Below are positions 11,898 through 22,789 of a DNA stretch of 64,000 nt, in pieces; within the stretch, counting starts at the first letter, position 1, and each line of letters begins with the position of its first letter. This DNA is from Epiperipatus broadwayi (lineage: Eukaryota > Onychophora > Udeonychophora > Euonychophora > Peripatidae): assembly GCA_028023455.1 (NCBI GenBank), contig JAQFVV010012416.1, positions 8,997,967 through 9,061,966 on the forward strand. Reading direction: 5' to 3'. A program made the translations under genes and the position numbers. The notes beneath the pieces were generated by a model. It saw nothing but the letters and a program-made list of their open reading frames with translations, was not told the origin of the DNA and did no database searches.

Positions 11898-11937
11898 GAT
11901 CTGATGAAGACTGCATGGTACAGTTGAAACTGTAATC
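11898..11937 (+). ncRNA. Hammerhead-like core in right palindrome arm (family 2)
   Basis: On the plus strand: GAU, CUGAUGA, A, GACUG, CAUGGUA, CAGUU, GAAAC, UGUA, AUC. GAAA is intact. Stem II GACUG/CAGUU pairs with one G-U, stem I GAU/AUC is 3 bp, AC/GU gives the minimal stem III, and the cleavage triplet would be GUA. There is one extra base between CUGAUGA and stem II. Short stems make in vitro activity uncertain. Confidence 0.45.
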
Positions 11938-11991
11938 AATAATAAGTTTTTTCGCTGAAAAGTGTAAGATTTTTGAAATACAATATTATAA

Positions 11992-13734
11992 AAAATAATA
12001 TATATATATAAGGCATTAAGTTTACCATTTATAGTTTGTTTTATATTACAGAATAATACAAGTAAAACTTTATCTTGCAACTATTTTATAAAAAATATAT
12101 AAATCCAAATTCAAAACAGATAAACAAGTTGTCATAAATTATAAATTGGTTTACTGTGGTTATACTATATATATATATATATATAAAATCTGAATTCATA
12201 ACTAACACGAGAGAAAGAAAAATTGAGCAGAAAAGATGAACAAGGTGAAAAAGAAGAAAATAAATAATCAAAAGGTTTATTGGATGGAAATTCATAAAAA
12301 ATTCAAGCACCGAAAATGACAAATTTGGAGCAATGATGTATAGATATCAAGCTTGTTTGTTATTCTAACATCACCCTAAATCATACAAGACAATAACAAA
12401 AATAATAATAAACGATATTAAAGAATAATTAGAGTTTATTCATAGAAGATTATGAACAACTTTAAAAATCATAAAAGTAGTCTTTATTGGTCATCAGTCT
12501 CCTCGACAGAGAAGCCATATATAGAAAAAGAACTGGCAAGAAATCATCTCAAAATAAATATAACAAAGTGGTCTTCATCATCGTGTGTCTTGTAATATTG
12601 GATAACAAATCCATTAGTATTAAAAGTTTCATAATGTTTTGCACTTGATATTACTGACTCCCCAAAATTAATATTACTTTTTATTGCTGATATCCAATGT
12701 AACTATAGCAACAAAAGACTAAAATAAATAAATAAATAGAATTCAAGGCAAAATAAGGAACTGAAGAAAAAAAGATTTTTTGTCAGGAAAGAAAATGTAA
12801 CTCTTATACAGCTTTCAATATAAGGTTAATAAATGTAATCAATAGATGAAATTATTAAACTTAGATATGATACTTTGGGTTCATTAAATCAAAACCCATT
12901 AATTATGACCTCAGGATGAGAAAAATACTACATTCACTTGAGTAATATTACAGTAGAAAATACAAAATGGAAGGTATATGTAGAAAAAAAAAGATGTACA
13001 TATTTCTTTTATTTCTATTTGATTATTTCAGTCTATATTTTTAACTACAATATGACTTATTCTTAATAACTGACATTATAAAATGATTTCTAAGTATTAC
13101 TTTTACATGAATTGCAATTATTTATTATATTTATATATATTTTACATTCTTCTCTATTAAAAAAACACACACACAACTTAAAAATATTTGAAAAGACAAA
13201 ACTTTTGGATATATAAAAAAAAGTATAGGTTCTATACCACAAAGTTAAAAATAGATTATTACATCAATATGAAATTCCAAAGTAGGACAAAAACAGAACT
13301 ATCTACATTAAATTAATAATTTTTAACTACTTTCAATCTACTGCAGAATTTAAGTGCCTTTAATATTTGTTCCAGTACTTCTGATCTATAGTATATATTT
13401 TTTCATATCAATCCAGAAAATTCTTATTTTATACATTAACATTCACCACTTTTTCATGTATCCAGATTAGAAGGTTGACCTTTTATGGTGATCTAACACC
13501 CAAACACCTCCAATTCAGTTTCTTAATTCTTTTAATATTATTTGTGATACTTTTTCAATCATGTATTATTGCTCCTGATTATTTCTTATTTACCTCAATT
13601 GACACCAACATCTGTATTTTTTTCTATTAAGAGTCTAAAATTTATAGCCATAAGAAAGCATTAATATAAAGCATGTATTACTTTACTTCTATAAATAAAT
13701 TTCCAAGTTTAATTTTACAATTAAACCCATTATG
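11992..13734. other. A+T-rich non-coding stretch
   Basis: No gene recognised. It contains short (AT)n runs (about 12164-12186) and scattered open frames made of low-complexity codons. Confidence 0.5.
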
Positions 13735-13856
13735 TTACTTGTATTTATATGTTGGACTATTTCCAATATCTAAAACGAGTATTGAATGTGTTTAGAAAAA
13801 TTTAACTTTATTTAAATATTCCAAATACATTCAACTGTTAGTAATAGCATTTATAT

Positions 13857-13900
13857 GCACAACGTTTTGAGAGATATTATTTTCCCCTATTCTTCAGGTA
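13857..13900 (-). ncRNA. Hammerhead-like core, family 3 copy (decayed)
   Basis: Minus strand: CUGAAGA followed by a stem II region, then CAAAACG and UUGUGC. Compared with the better copy at 34671-34715, the GAAA is CAAAA-shifted by a CpG to CpA change, so it is probably inactive. Confidence 0.4.
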
Positions 13901-13929
13901 TTGCTGGTCTGACCAGTTACAGTACTAGC

Positions 13930-14005
13930 ATGGGAATCGAACTTGGACCCTTGGATTTTTGAGCATTAAATTTTAAGGTAACACTCGAACCAACTGAGCC
14001 ATCTG
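13930..14005 (-). other. tRNA-like head with Pol III A and B boxes inside the terminal repeat
   Basis: On the minus strand TGGCTCAGTTGG (13990-14001) fits the A-box consensus exactly and GTTCGATTC (13934-13942) fits the B-box. They are spaced about 50 bp apart, and GCTC/GAGT can form a D-stem. The anticodon and acceptor arms are poor, so this is tRNA-derived (SINE-like), not a tRNA gene. The same segment recurs in the copies near 14.55, 34.8 and 48.9 kb. Confidence 0.65.
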
Positions 14006-14139
14006 CCAAAGGCAATAGTCGGTAGAAATTTCATATACTTATCCATGAGGTTCCTCCTGATTTCTCCACTTTTTTCTGAGTAAAGGTGATTAGTGGTTTC
14101 CATACATTATGTATAGTCACATTAGATTGACTTATGGGA

Positions 14140-14385
14140 GTTTGCCATTGTCACATGAACAGCTTCTTTAAATTTTCTTTGTATCTTTTCTTCTCTATCC
14201 AATATTTTTGTATTTTCTCATATAAGCATATGTTCATTGGTACATACATGGTCTACTACCTTAGACACATCTGTTTTCTCTCTTCTAATCATCAGTTTGT
14301 GTACTTGCAAACACTTTTCAATAGAACAACTGGTCTCACCAATATACATTCTTCCACATTCATATGGTATTTCATAGATGCAGTT
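14140..14385 (-). pseudogene. GIY-YIG endonuclease fragment of a Penelope-like element
   Basis: Minus-strand translation from 14383 reads CIYEIPYECGRMYIGET, then IEKCLQVHK, and about 20 codons later VDHVCTNEHM. This matches the C-terminal GIY-YIG domain of Penelope-like elements: the Y-x-I-P-C-x-C-G block, the YIGxT signature, and the ...H..K and ..EH.. blocks. The second cysteine of the family motif is Tyr here (IPYEC). The reading continues as YEKIQKYWIEKKRYKENLKK, again like the family end, then hits a stop. In intact elements this nicks target DNA during retrotransposition. Confidence 0.75.
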
Positions 14386-14607
14386 TGTGACTATACATAA
14401 TGTATGGAAACCACTAATTAACTTTACTCTTAGAAAAAATTGGAGAAATCAGAAAGAACATCATGGATAAGTATATGAAATTTTTACTAACTGTTGCCTT
14501 TGGCAGATGTCTCAGTTGGTTTGAATGTTACCTTAAAATTTAATGGTCAAGAATCTAAGGGTCCAAGTTCAATTCCCATGCTAGTACTGTAACTGGTCAA
14601 GCCAGCA

Positions 14608-14654
14608 ATACCTAAAGAATATGGGAGAATAATATCTCTGAAAACATTATGTAT
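14608..14654 (+). ncRNA. Hammerhead-like core in the opposite arm, family 3 (decayed)
   Basis: Plus strand: CCUAAAGA where CCUGAAGA is expected, then GGGAGAAUAAUAUCUCU and GAAAACAUU. The core G is lost, so this copy should be inactive. It mirrors the 13857-13900 copy. Confidence 0.35.
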
Positions 14655-14775
14655 ATACTAACCCGTGTATTAACAATTGAATGTATTTGGAATATTTAAA
14701 TAAAGTTAAATTTTTCTAAAGACATTCAATATGGAAATAGACCAATATCATCGTCACAAACCTTCAAGAAAATAC

Positions 14776-16867
14776 CATAATGTTACTATCTCAATACTTT
14801 GTCGAAAATTTTTGTAAATTTTTAATTGTATTTTTTTGTTTTTTAAGAATTCATTGAATGTTACTTTAGACTTTTTAGTACTTATCTTTAATGCTTATTT
14901 TTACTTTTATCTGACAGCTCTTCATTTATTTCTATTCCCTTTCTTTCCATTTTAATGAAAATAATTTGTGAAAAAATGCTATAAGTTTTGAAGATAGAAT
15001 CACTCTGCTGAATCCCAATACTAATATTAATTTTATTATTTATCATCATATCATTTAACGACTGTTACGTATTTTGATAAATATTGTTTAGAATATGACA
15101 GTATTATGAGGCAAGACATAATTTTCCAAGGTTTTAATCATAACAAAGATGCTTATAACTTTAATAATCTATAAACACAATGCAATGTACTAATTCAGTC
15201 TCAATAATCATTTCTATAATTTCCTTTAATATCTGTATGTGATCTATTATGATATAACCATTTTAAATATAGTTTATTCTTTTGATTAGATCAATACCAA
15301 AGTTATCTATAGGTGACTTATAATGATCCTTAATAAAATATTATATAAAACTCACCAGAAGAAAGTTACGCTAGTGTTGTAATTTCTTATATCCTTTTGC
15401 ATTTACCAATCATTTGGTATATGCATATAACAGTAATTTCTTTATCTTTTCATCTATTTCTATTAACACCTTCATAATGTTTCCATTAATTCTTAAAAGG
15501 TTTTTGCTCTTCCTAAATTTAATTACCCGTCTGACTTGTTTATTTAGAATGTATCATTTCAATTAATGTTATTACTGTAAGTGCTACTTAGTTCTTCTAC
15601 TCATTATTAATGCATAGCTCTTTATAGAATTCTCACATTTCATGATGTCAAGTTCTAGTTTTAGTAACCATGCCATTATTTTCTTTTATTGGTAAAATAA
15701 ATTTCCGCTCATTTGCCACTTCAGATTTTATTTTCCTTATATAAATATGAACTCTTTACCATATCATTTACAGAGAATATCATAGATAGCAAAGATTTGA
15801 ACTCTCATTGGAAACAGACTGAGATTGTTTTATTTTGGAGATGATTTAGAATGTGAAAAATTATCTTAAACTTAGGAAAGTTGGTGATGAAAAAAGAATA
15901 GTTCATAATGAGGTAGATGTCCATCATCACAAAGATGAATATGCCTTTGGACATTTAGAAAATATAAATAATAGATCGTTTTGAAGAAATGTTATTCATA
16001 TGCTTAGCAAAAGTCAATCTGTAGTGCAATTTGGCATAGTGGTGGCATGATGGATTCAAACTAAAGGCTGCTGAATTAAAGCTCAATCTTTCACATTCAC
16101 ACATCTTATGACCTCTTAAAAAATATCTGTTTGATTCTTTGATTCTGCATGGTTTACTCAGTGGTAAAATGACAATCAATTCAACCTATTATTTCTCTTG
16201 TTCAAAATATCACATGATCTCCCAAAAAACTAATTGTTTGATTATTTATCTCAAATTAATTGCATATAATAATAATAATAATAATAATAATGGATATATA
16301 TCAAAACATCCAGAATAGTGATATCAATATATTAAAAGGTTACTAATAATTAGAATAGAAAAAACAAAAAAATAGAGATAGTGAATAGAATGAGATACTG
16401 ATACTTATAAGCACCATAATATTTTATCAACAAGCTATGAAAGTTCAAAAAAAGTTTGAGAGTAGAAAGTGCCCAGCACCATAATTAATCTTAGAACCTC
16501 AAATTCCAGAGCCTGACACCCTACCAATGTGCTAAACTACACAGAACAAGAAATTCAAATTACACTTAAAATAATTAATATAACCAATAATTCAATTATC
16601 ATAAGTATTTAATACTTATTTTGCTCTTTATAATACATATACACATATATGCAGACTGACTAAAATTAGTTTCAGAAAACAACATGATAAACGGGAACCA
16701 AATTACCATAAAAATAAAGTGGAATCTTATCGTAATAAACTGCAATACTACTTTTTATATATTATTCATACATCATATGTAAGTAGTGTGTAAATACAAA
16801 ATATTACATTATTCTGTACATAAACACAAAAATTGTGAATTAAAAGCTGACAACGAGATAGTTATGA
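14776..16867. other. A+T-rich non-coding stretch with SINE-like scraps
   Basis: No gene recognised. Near 16050 the minus strand has TAGTTTGAATCC, which resembles a degenerate Pol III B-box, and around 16490-16535 there is another tRNA-like patch. An (AAT)n microsatellite lies at 16268-16292. Confidence 0.45.
16268..16292. repeat. (AAT)n microsatellite
   Basis: Eight consecutive trinucleotide units are visible. Confidence 0.9.
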
Positions 16868-17092
16868 TTCAAGTTGTATTTATACATTGGACTATTTCTA
16901 TCATCTAATATTAAGTATTGAATGTCTTAAGAAAAATTTAACTTTACTCAAATTTTCCAATTACATTCAACTGTTAGTAATAGCACACAGGTTAATATAT
17001 GCACAATGTTTCAAGAGGTATTATTTCCTACTTAATATTAAATGATGGAAATGGTCCAATATATAAATACAACTAAAATACCACATCATTAC
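16868..17092. repeat. Short inverted copy of the family 3 terminal repeat
   Basis: It begins like the other copies (TTGTATTTATACATTGGAC), runs to the core region (CACAATGTTTCAAGAGG), then flips at about 17030 and returns as GGTCCAATATATAAATAC. Only the outer arms remain; the tRNA-like head and half of the core are deleted. Confidence 0.7.
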
Positions 17093-19425
17093 AAACCTGC
17101 AAAAAAACAACTTATCAAGAACATTGCCAATTTTGAAAGTACGTTACAGAAAGTTGATCTTTTTCTATAACATAACTAAGAATGACTTTTTTATTATATT
17201 TACAAATAACTTAATAATGAAGGTTTGGTAATATTTTCAATCTTCAAATATTTTCATTTCCAAAACCTAAGAATGATTTCAATCTTTTTAAACACTATCA
17301 AATAGCCAATAAAAGTTATGCAATCTTTTGATGCTTTAAAACTGGAAGTTTTTTTATTAAAAAAATTAAACTTTTTTAAAGTTTAAAATTTATTTTGGCA
17401 TATAACCATAATGGCAATCAAATTATTTCACTTGATGTCTTAGTTAAATATTTAACATTTTTAAATAGGACTTTTGCTTTTAAACTAATCCCTCATTATT
17501 TCTTAGAAAAATCCTAAATGGATCATCACTGAAATTATATAAAAAAGTTAAAAACATATCAATCTAATCCTACTGTTAGAGCAAAGGTCTCTTCCATTCA
17601 TGGATGAACAATAAAGAAGTTATTACTTATCAAGCTTACCAAATGACAAGTAGTGATGTTTGAGATGTTTTCCATCTAGTTTTCTCCTCTTGCTAGATAG
17701 ACATTTACCGAATCACCATTTTCATTAGATATTTAGCTGACTTAATTAAGAGTTATATACTTAAAAAAAAATCTTGTCTGTTTAGAATTGAAAAAAAAAA
17801 TTAAGTTTGTCTGAGCTGGATTTAAACTCAAACCGTAAGACCTGGTAAACTTTATTTTAAAGTTCAGAAGATATCGATGGTATAATATAATCACAGAAAA
17901 TGTTTTATGATCCTATATATAATATTGTATTTTATTATATACCAAAAATATAACCTAATATCATTATTGAATTTTTTAAAACCATTTGGTACTTCTTTGG
18001 TAAACCTACACCTTGTAAAGAGTTTAATTTGAGAGCTTCCATATTATGAAATTGCAAATACAATTACTAAATTGTGATAGATGAAATACACAGGCTTATA
18101 TATACCTGTGTCTATATATGTAATAGACAGGGTATGAGCACAGACTTTCACATGACCCACCACTCTCCACACTATCTTATAACACTGATACACCTGAACA
18201 CACATATGTCAAAAAGATAAATAATCACCAATATACGTATTTCATGCTAAACCAGCAATTGTGATAAATATGTGGGAATCCCAAAAAATACAGTTCCCAA
18301 TACTCATGGTGTACTTCTAAAAACTGAAGCATTAATAGAAACCAAATATGTTATTACAAGTAACATTATATAATTACATTAAATGAATATACAAATACAT
18401 ATAATGTTAACAATAACAACCCTTTATGTGATTTTTTTTTTAAAAAAAACATTATAATTTTATAAAAGAAAAAGATAATAATTTAATAAACTAGCTAGAT
18501 ATAATTATATTTTACATTCCAAAATATAGCCTAGATTCTAGGCTATTTCCCCCCTCCTTTTCAACATTGGTAATGAAATTGAAATTCTGATTTTCTAGAC
18601 CAATAGTAACCAAAGCTTTGCCATTAACTTTATCACTGGAAGTATTATTGTTTCAAATCAGATATGTTTAAGGAAAGTAAATATCAACTTTTGATATTTT
18701 AGCATAAAATTCTTTTAATATTTGTTAAAAATAAATAGTGATTTCAGTAAAAAAAAAAAAAAAATTAGCAGTAAAAAATTGAAAAGTTTCTGAAGATGCC
18801 ATCCTTAGCTTTAAAAAAGCTTTTAATATTTTGGGCATTCTATTGGTGAACAAATTTACTTATGCTTAAATATTACAATAATGTTATTGCTTATTTTGAA
18901 GGAGGTCTGGCATAAATTAAGAGAATGGTACAACACTATATTGTTATGTTTTATGTGGACTATATTATAATATATAAAATGAAGTGGTACTGTTTAATTA
19001 AGCACTATACATCGGCTGGTGCTGTGCAAAAACACAGAAATATGCCATTTATGTGGCCGAACTTACGGAATATAGTACAGCTCTGTTCATATTACCATTA
19101 GCAGCCCTAGATAGCATTGCATACAAATATTATGGCTCACTGTGCTTCGCAACACTATGCAAATAGTGCACACTTCACAGATCGCTAACGTATGATGTGA
19201 GGGTGTATGTAATTCAACTGGCCATAACTCTTTTAATGTGCATTCGAAGTAATAATCTTACACCTTAGCTGACATACTATTACATACTAATAATTGTAAG
19301 CCCATCTCTGCACTTCCCTACAGAGCCTGGAAGGTGAAAAGAATTGCCAAAAGGTAGAACCAAACACCATTTCCCCAGAACTCACGTAAATAGGCACGTT
19401 TGCGCAAGAAGAGCTACGAGACAAA
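17093..19425. other. A+T-rich non-coding stretch; less A+T-rich from about 19000
   Basis: No gene recognised. From about 18990 to 19420 the base composition is distinctly more balanced than around it and runs straight into the direct repeat below, which suggests the body of an unidentified repeat. No coding frame stands out in either strand there. Confidence 0.4.
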
Positions 19426-19964
19426 TCATACGCTTGGTTTGATCAAAGTGATGCATCTTTTGGACAATCCTTCAGATCAGCAAAACAATCATTTCCCCCT
19501 TCCTGGACATTGCAGTGCTATGCGCTGAAATTTAATTTAATTCGGGCTGATTATTTTGTTAATCAAGTTTTTTTTAAAAAAAAATTTGTTTAAACGTTTA
19601 ATTTACTATTACAACAATAATGTACATTTTTAGATAAAAAGAAAAGTGTTTTGTTTTTGATGTTTAATGTAGAACGCTAAGAATAACGTAAACTTGTCTG
19701 AGGTTGCACATTGTTTTGGAAATCATAAGCTTGGTTTGATCAAAGTAATGCATCTTTTGGATGATCCTTCAGATTGGCAAAACCACCGACCATCCCTGCA
19801 CATTCCAGCGCTACACACTGCAATTTAATTGAATGGAATTTCATTTAATTTGGGCTGATTAGTTTATTAATCAAGTGTTTGATTTTTTTAAAATTTTTGT
19901 TTAAATGTTTCATTTACTATTAGAAAAATAATGTACATTTTTAAATAAAAAGAAAAGTGTTTTG
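19426..19964. repeat. Two direct copies of a repeat, about 296-311 bp apart
   Basis: ATCATACGCTTGGTTTGATC at 19426 matches ATCATAAGCTTGGTTTGATC at 19722, and both copies run on through TGATGCATCTTTTGG-like sequence, GGGCTGATTA and AAAAGAAAAGTGTTTTG (ending about 19653 and 19964). The copies differ by small indels. It may be a tandem duplication or a pair of terminal repeats of a small element. Confidence 0.75.
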
Positions 19965-20157
19965 CTTTGTCCCAGCCCGGAAATGTTATAGTAAAACATT
20001 TTTGCACAGAAACAGTCCCACCAAGCGATGTACAGTGGCTAATTAATAAATACCAATGAAGCTTTAAAGATAAATTATAATTAATCATTGTACTTATTAG
20101 CAAAAATCCAATATAATTAACTTCTGATCACATAGATTTAAATAGCAATGAGCCCTT

Positions 20158-20580
20158 AATGAATAATATTTCTGTAGTGAAATTTCCATTACACCACTAT
20201 CATGCAAAATAGGGAGTAGTTTCTATCCACTATTAACTTTGTGGTGAGATGTAATCATAACCATATGACCAAAGACATGTAAAAAAGATGTGCGATCTCC
20301 AGAATTCATACGTTGTCTGAACTAGCACTCATTAGTTGGTTCATATCACAATCACACTTATCTTTATCATTGTTCATTATATATAGATAGCCATTTACTA
20401 CAGTTTAAAAAATGTCAAACTTATGTGCATCTTGGAATCATACATATTTTACATACACATCTTTGGTCATATGGTGATGATTACATTCCTCCACAAGGTA
20501 TTATAAGTAGACAGAAACTAGTCCTTACCTTCAGTGGTAGAGTGAAAATTACATTACAGAAATATTATTCATTACTGATT
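20158..20580. repeat. Inverted repeat (foldback), arms about 130 bp
   Basis: The left arm (20158-20290) contains ACCATATGACCAAAGACATG and the right arm (20445-20580) contains CTTTGGTCATATGGTGATG; the arms are complementary outward to the 'atttctgtagtg' / 'cattacagaaat' ends. The loop is about 155 bp. No coding content is seen. Confidence 0.7.
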
Positions 20581-21041
20581 AAACTCTAGTCTCATGAATG
20601 ACTAATAAAACTTATTAACATATAGCGAATCCTTAACTTATGTAAGACACCAATTCATGATTTTTTGCTTAAGTAAATTTTTATGTGAGATTTTCCTACA
20701 GGTGTATGTTGACTATTGCTCAAGGACAAAAATATGAAAATAAGCATTACAGTATATCACAACCAAAAATTATTTATGTAAGTAGGATTACCATAAGTGG
20801 ATGATTACTTGTGCTATAAAAGACATCAATGCAGTTATTTTTTAAACAACTAAAATTTTATTTAAAAAATACTCCAACACTAAAGTTCAAATCAATTGCA
20901 ACAACGATGAGTTTACATTCTTAAGAGAGCATATATATTAATAAGCATTATGAAATAGCCAATCACTTATACAAAAGTTGTGTTATATAAGTTAGTAAAA
21001 AACAGTAAACAGAAGGAATGTATATCCTAAGTACATGCACT

Positions 21042-21540
21042 GTAATGTTGTTATAATAGCTCAATGACATCTTGTTGAATACTGAGGCTACTCTCAAATC
21101 AAAGCACAAAATAGACTTTTGAAAAGAGTGACTGTCTTATCTTTTGTATCTAAATTTAATTATATAGGCCAATCTAAAGCATCTTAGTTCGAGAGCGTGA
21201 AGATGTTTCTTTATTCATGTTACTTCCATTAATTTCTTTCTATATATTAATGTTTGCAAAATTTTTCAATTTACTATGTGTTAATATTAAGAACTATTAG
21301 AAATTTATGTAATATTCAAATTTATTTACTAGTGCAGAGATCGTATGTAATTTAAACAGAAGGGATGTGTTGTAATGATGTAATAATAGCTCAATGATGT
21401 GAGGATATTCTCAAACCAAAGCACAAGATACTTTTAAAAAGAACTGCCATCTTAACATGAAGTAAATTGAAAAATTTCATGAAATGTTAATATATAGAAA
21501 GAAATTAATAAATGTAAAGTGAATAAAGAAACATCACACT
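21042..21540. repeat. Rearranged repeat with direct and inverted parts
   Basis: TAATAGCTCAATGA followed by 'ctcaaa' and 'caaagcaca' occurs as a direct repeat at about 21054-21105 and 21372-21425. Separately, the sequence at 21205-21285 is the reverse complement of 21465-21535 (shared 'aatatatagaaagaaattaa'). This is the footprint of a foldback element copied in two orientations. Confidence 0.6.
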
Positions 21541-22528
21541 CTCCTAAATTTAGGTACAAAAGATTTTAAACATAATACTCTTGCAAGTTTATTTTATTTT
21601 TTTAAAAAAATAGATACTTGTTTTAAATTATATCACTATCGCAGATTGCCATTAATCACAACATCTTTAAATTTAAAAATATAGATATAAAAAAATTTCT
21701 TTTTAAGGAATATTAAAATAACATCTTTACAAAATATATTGTGCTGGGTCCATTCAAATTGAAGATGTTTAATTGGATTTTAACTTTTTTTTAACATAAC
21801 TTTAATTTTTATATTATAAATATTACATGAATGGACTGGTCCTTCAAGCTGAGGGGAGAATACCATTAATAGCAGAGCTATCAACAATACACATGGTCAG
21901 ACCAAGCTATGCAAAGCATGATTTGATCACATTTCCAGACCGTGACCCAACTCGACTACTAGATTCAAACCCCTACCATCCAAAGCATTTTATTTGTTTA
22001 GATGTACACCTCAGGTGCCAGCTAATTACAAGAAGTAACTAACATGCCTGGACAGTAGGCCCATAATCCAGCACTCAAAATATCCATGATTAGCTCAATT
22101 GAAAAAATAATTCAATAAACTGCTTTGATTAGTGGTATCAATAAAAAAATCGACTGACAAATACTAATTTTCAAAATAATTTATTTTAAATATTTTAAAA
22201 TTAACTGATAACTAAATTATGAATTCATTCAACATTTCTTCTCTGAATAAAATAATAATACATAACATCATATATCACGCATACATATTATCAATAAACA
22301 TAAAGCATAAATAAATACCAAGCATTAAACCTTATTACACACGCATATTTTTATTATATGAGCTGTTTGTTTGTATGATTTGGAAAAGTTCTGGGAATGT
22401 CTGCTGTTTACACTAACTGCACATAAATAGTTCTTTTTATGCTATTACACTGACTCTGGAGGGTTTAAAGATTGCAATGGCTACAATATACTAATGATAC
22501 AATGGGAATAAAAAATAATTAATATTAC

Positions 22529-22789
22529 CTATAGGTTTTCAGATGCGTGATCCTGGAAAGACGGCTGCTCCTTTCTTCTGTGTGATCCATGCTGTACCAA
22601 CCAGTTGAATTCTAGATTTAAAGATGAATGTGATTCCTTGCTGCATTTTAGTCCAGCGGACAAATGTTTAAATGGCTCAGGTTGTTAGATATTCATGGCA
22701 GCTAATTGGAGACTTTCAGATAAGCTAGGGCAGTCAGACTGGAGTACAGCAGCATACTTCTTATTAGCAACACGTTTTTTCTTGGCATT
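22529..22789 (-). other. Possible orphan exon, unrecognised
   Basis: A 261-bp minus-strand block, richer in G+C than its flanks, is bounded by a plausible acceptor (TTTTATTTTGAG) and donor (CTATAG then GTAATATT). One frame reads NAKKKRVANKKYAAVLQSD, then CPSLSESLQLAAMNI and a stop. The same frame is then open for another 50 codons (QPEPFKHLSAGLKCSKESH...). I do not recognise the protein. It could be a terminal coding exon, a piece of a transposase, or chance. The phase does not continue from the MADD exon at 54950. Confidence 0.25.

Larger units (their letters stand above)
11742..11991. repeat. Near-perfect palindrome, arms about 120 bp, 8-base loop
   Basis: The left arm ending AACCTTCTCTAA (11851-11862) pairs with TTAGAGAAGGTT (11871-11882), and the complementarity continues outward to about 11742 and 11991. 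The arms differ at a handful of positions. It lies immediately downstream of the hairpin repeats. Each arm carries a hammerhead-like core (listed separately), one per strand. This form fits a head-to-head dimer of a retroelement terminal repeat. Confidence 0.85.
13735..14775 (-). mobile_element. Penelope-like element fragment between inverted terminal repeats (family 3)
   Basis: Two inverted arms of about 375 bp (13750-14125 and 14385-14760) flank a 260-bp centre. The centre encodes a GIY-YIG-like endonuclease fragment on the minus strand. The arms carry a tRNA-like segment and a hammerhead-like core. Penelope-like elements are known for RT plus GIY-YIG endonuclease, pLTRs that may be inverted, and hammerhead ribozymes in the pLTRs. 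The RT itself is absent, so this is a 5'-truncated copy. Related inverted arms without the coding part occur at 16868-17092, 34541-35128 and 48645-49210. Confidence 0.75.

Noticed and set aside
12485-12530. CUGAUGACC on the minus strand
   Set aside because: The GAAA box and stem II are absent.
21827-22042. 71-codon plus-strand frame with a tRNA-like tail
   Set aside because: The GATTCAAACCCC segment looks like a B-box scrap, so the frame probably crosses a SINE remnant.
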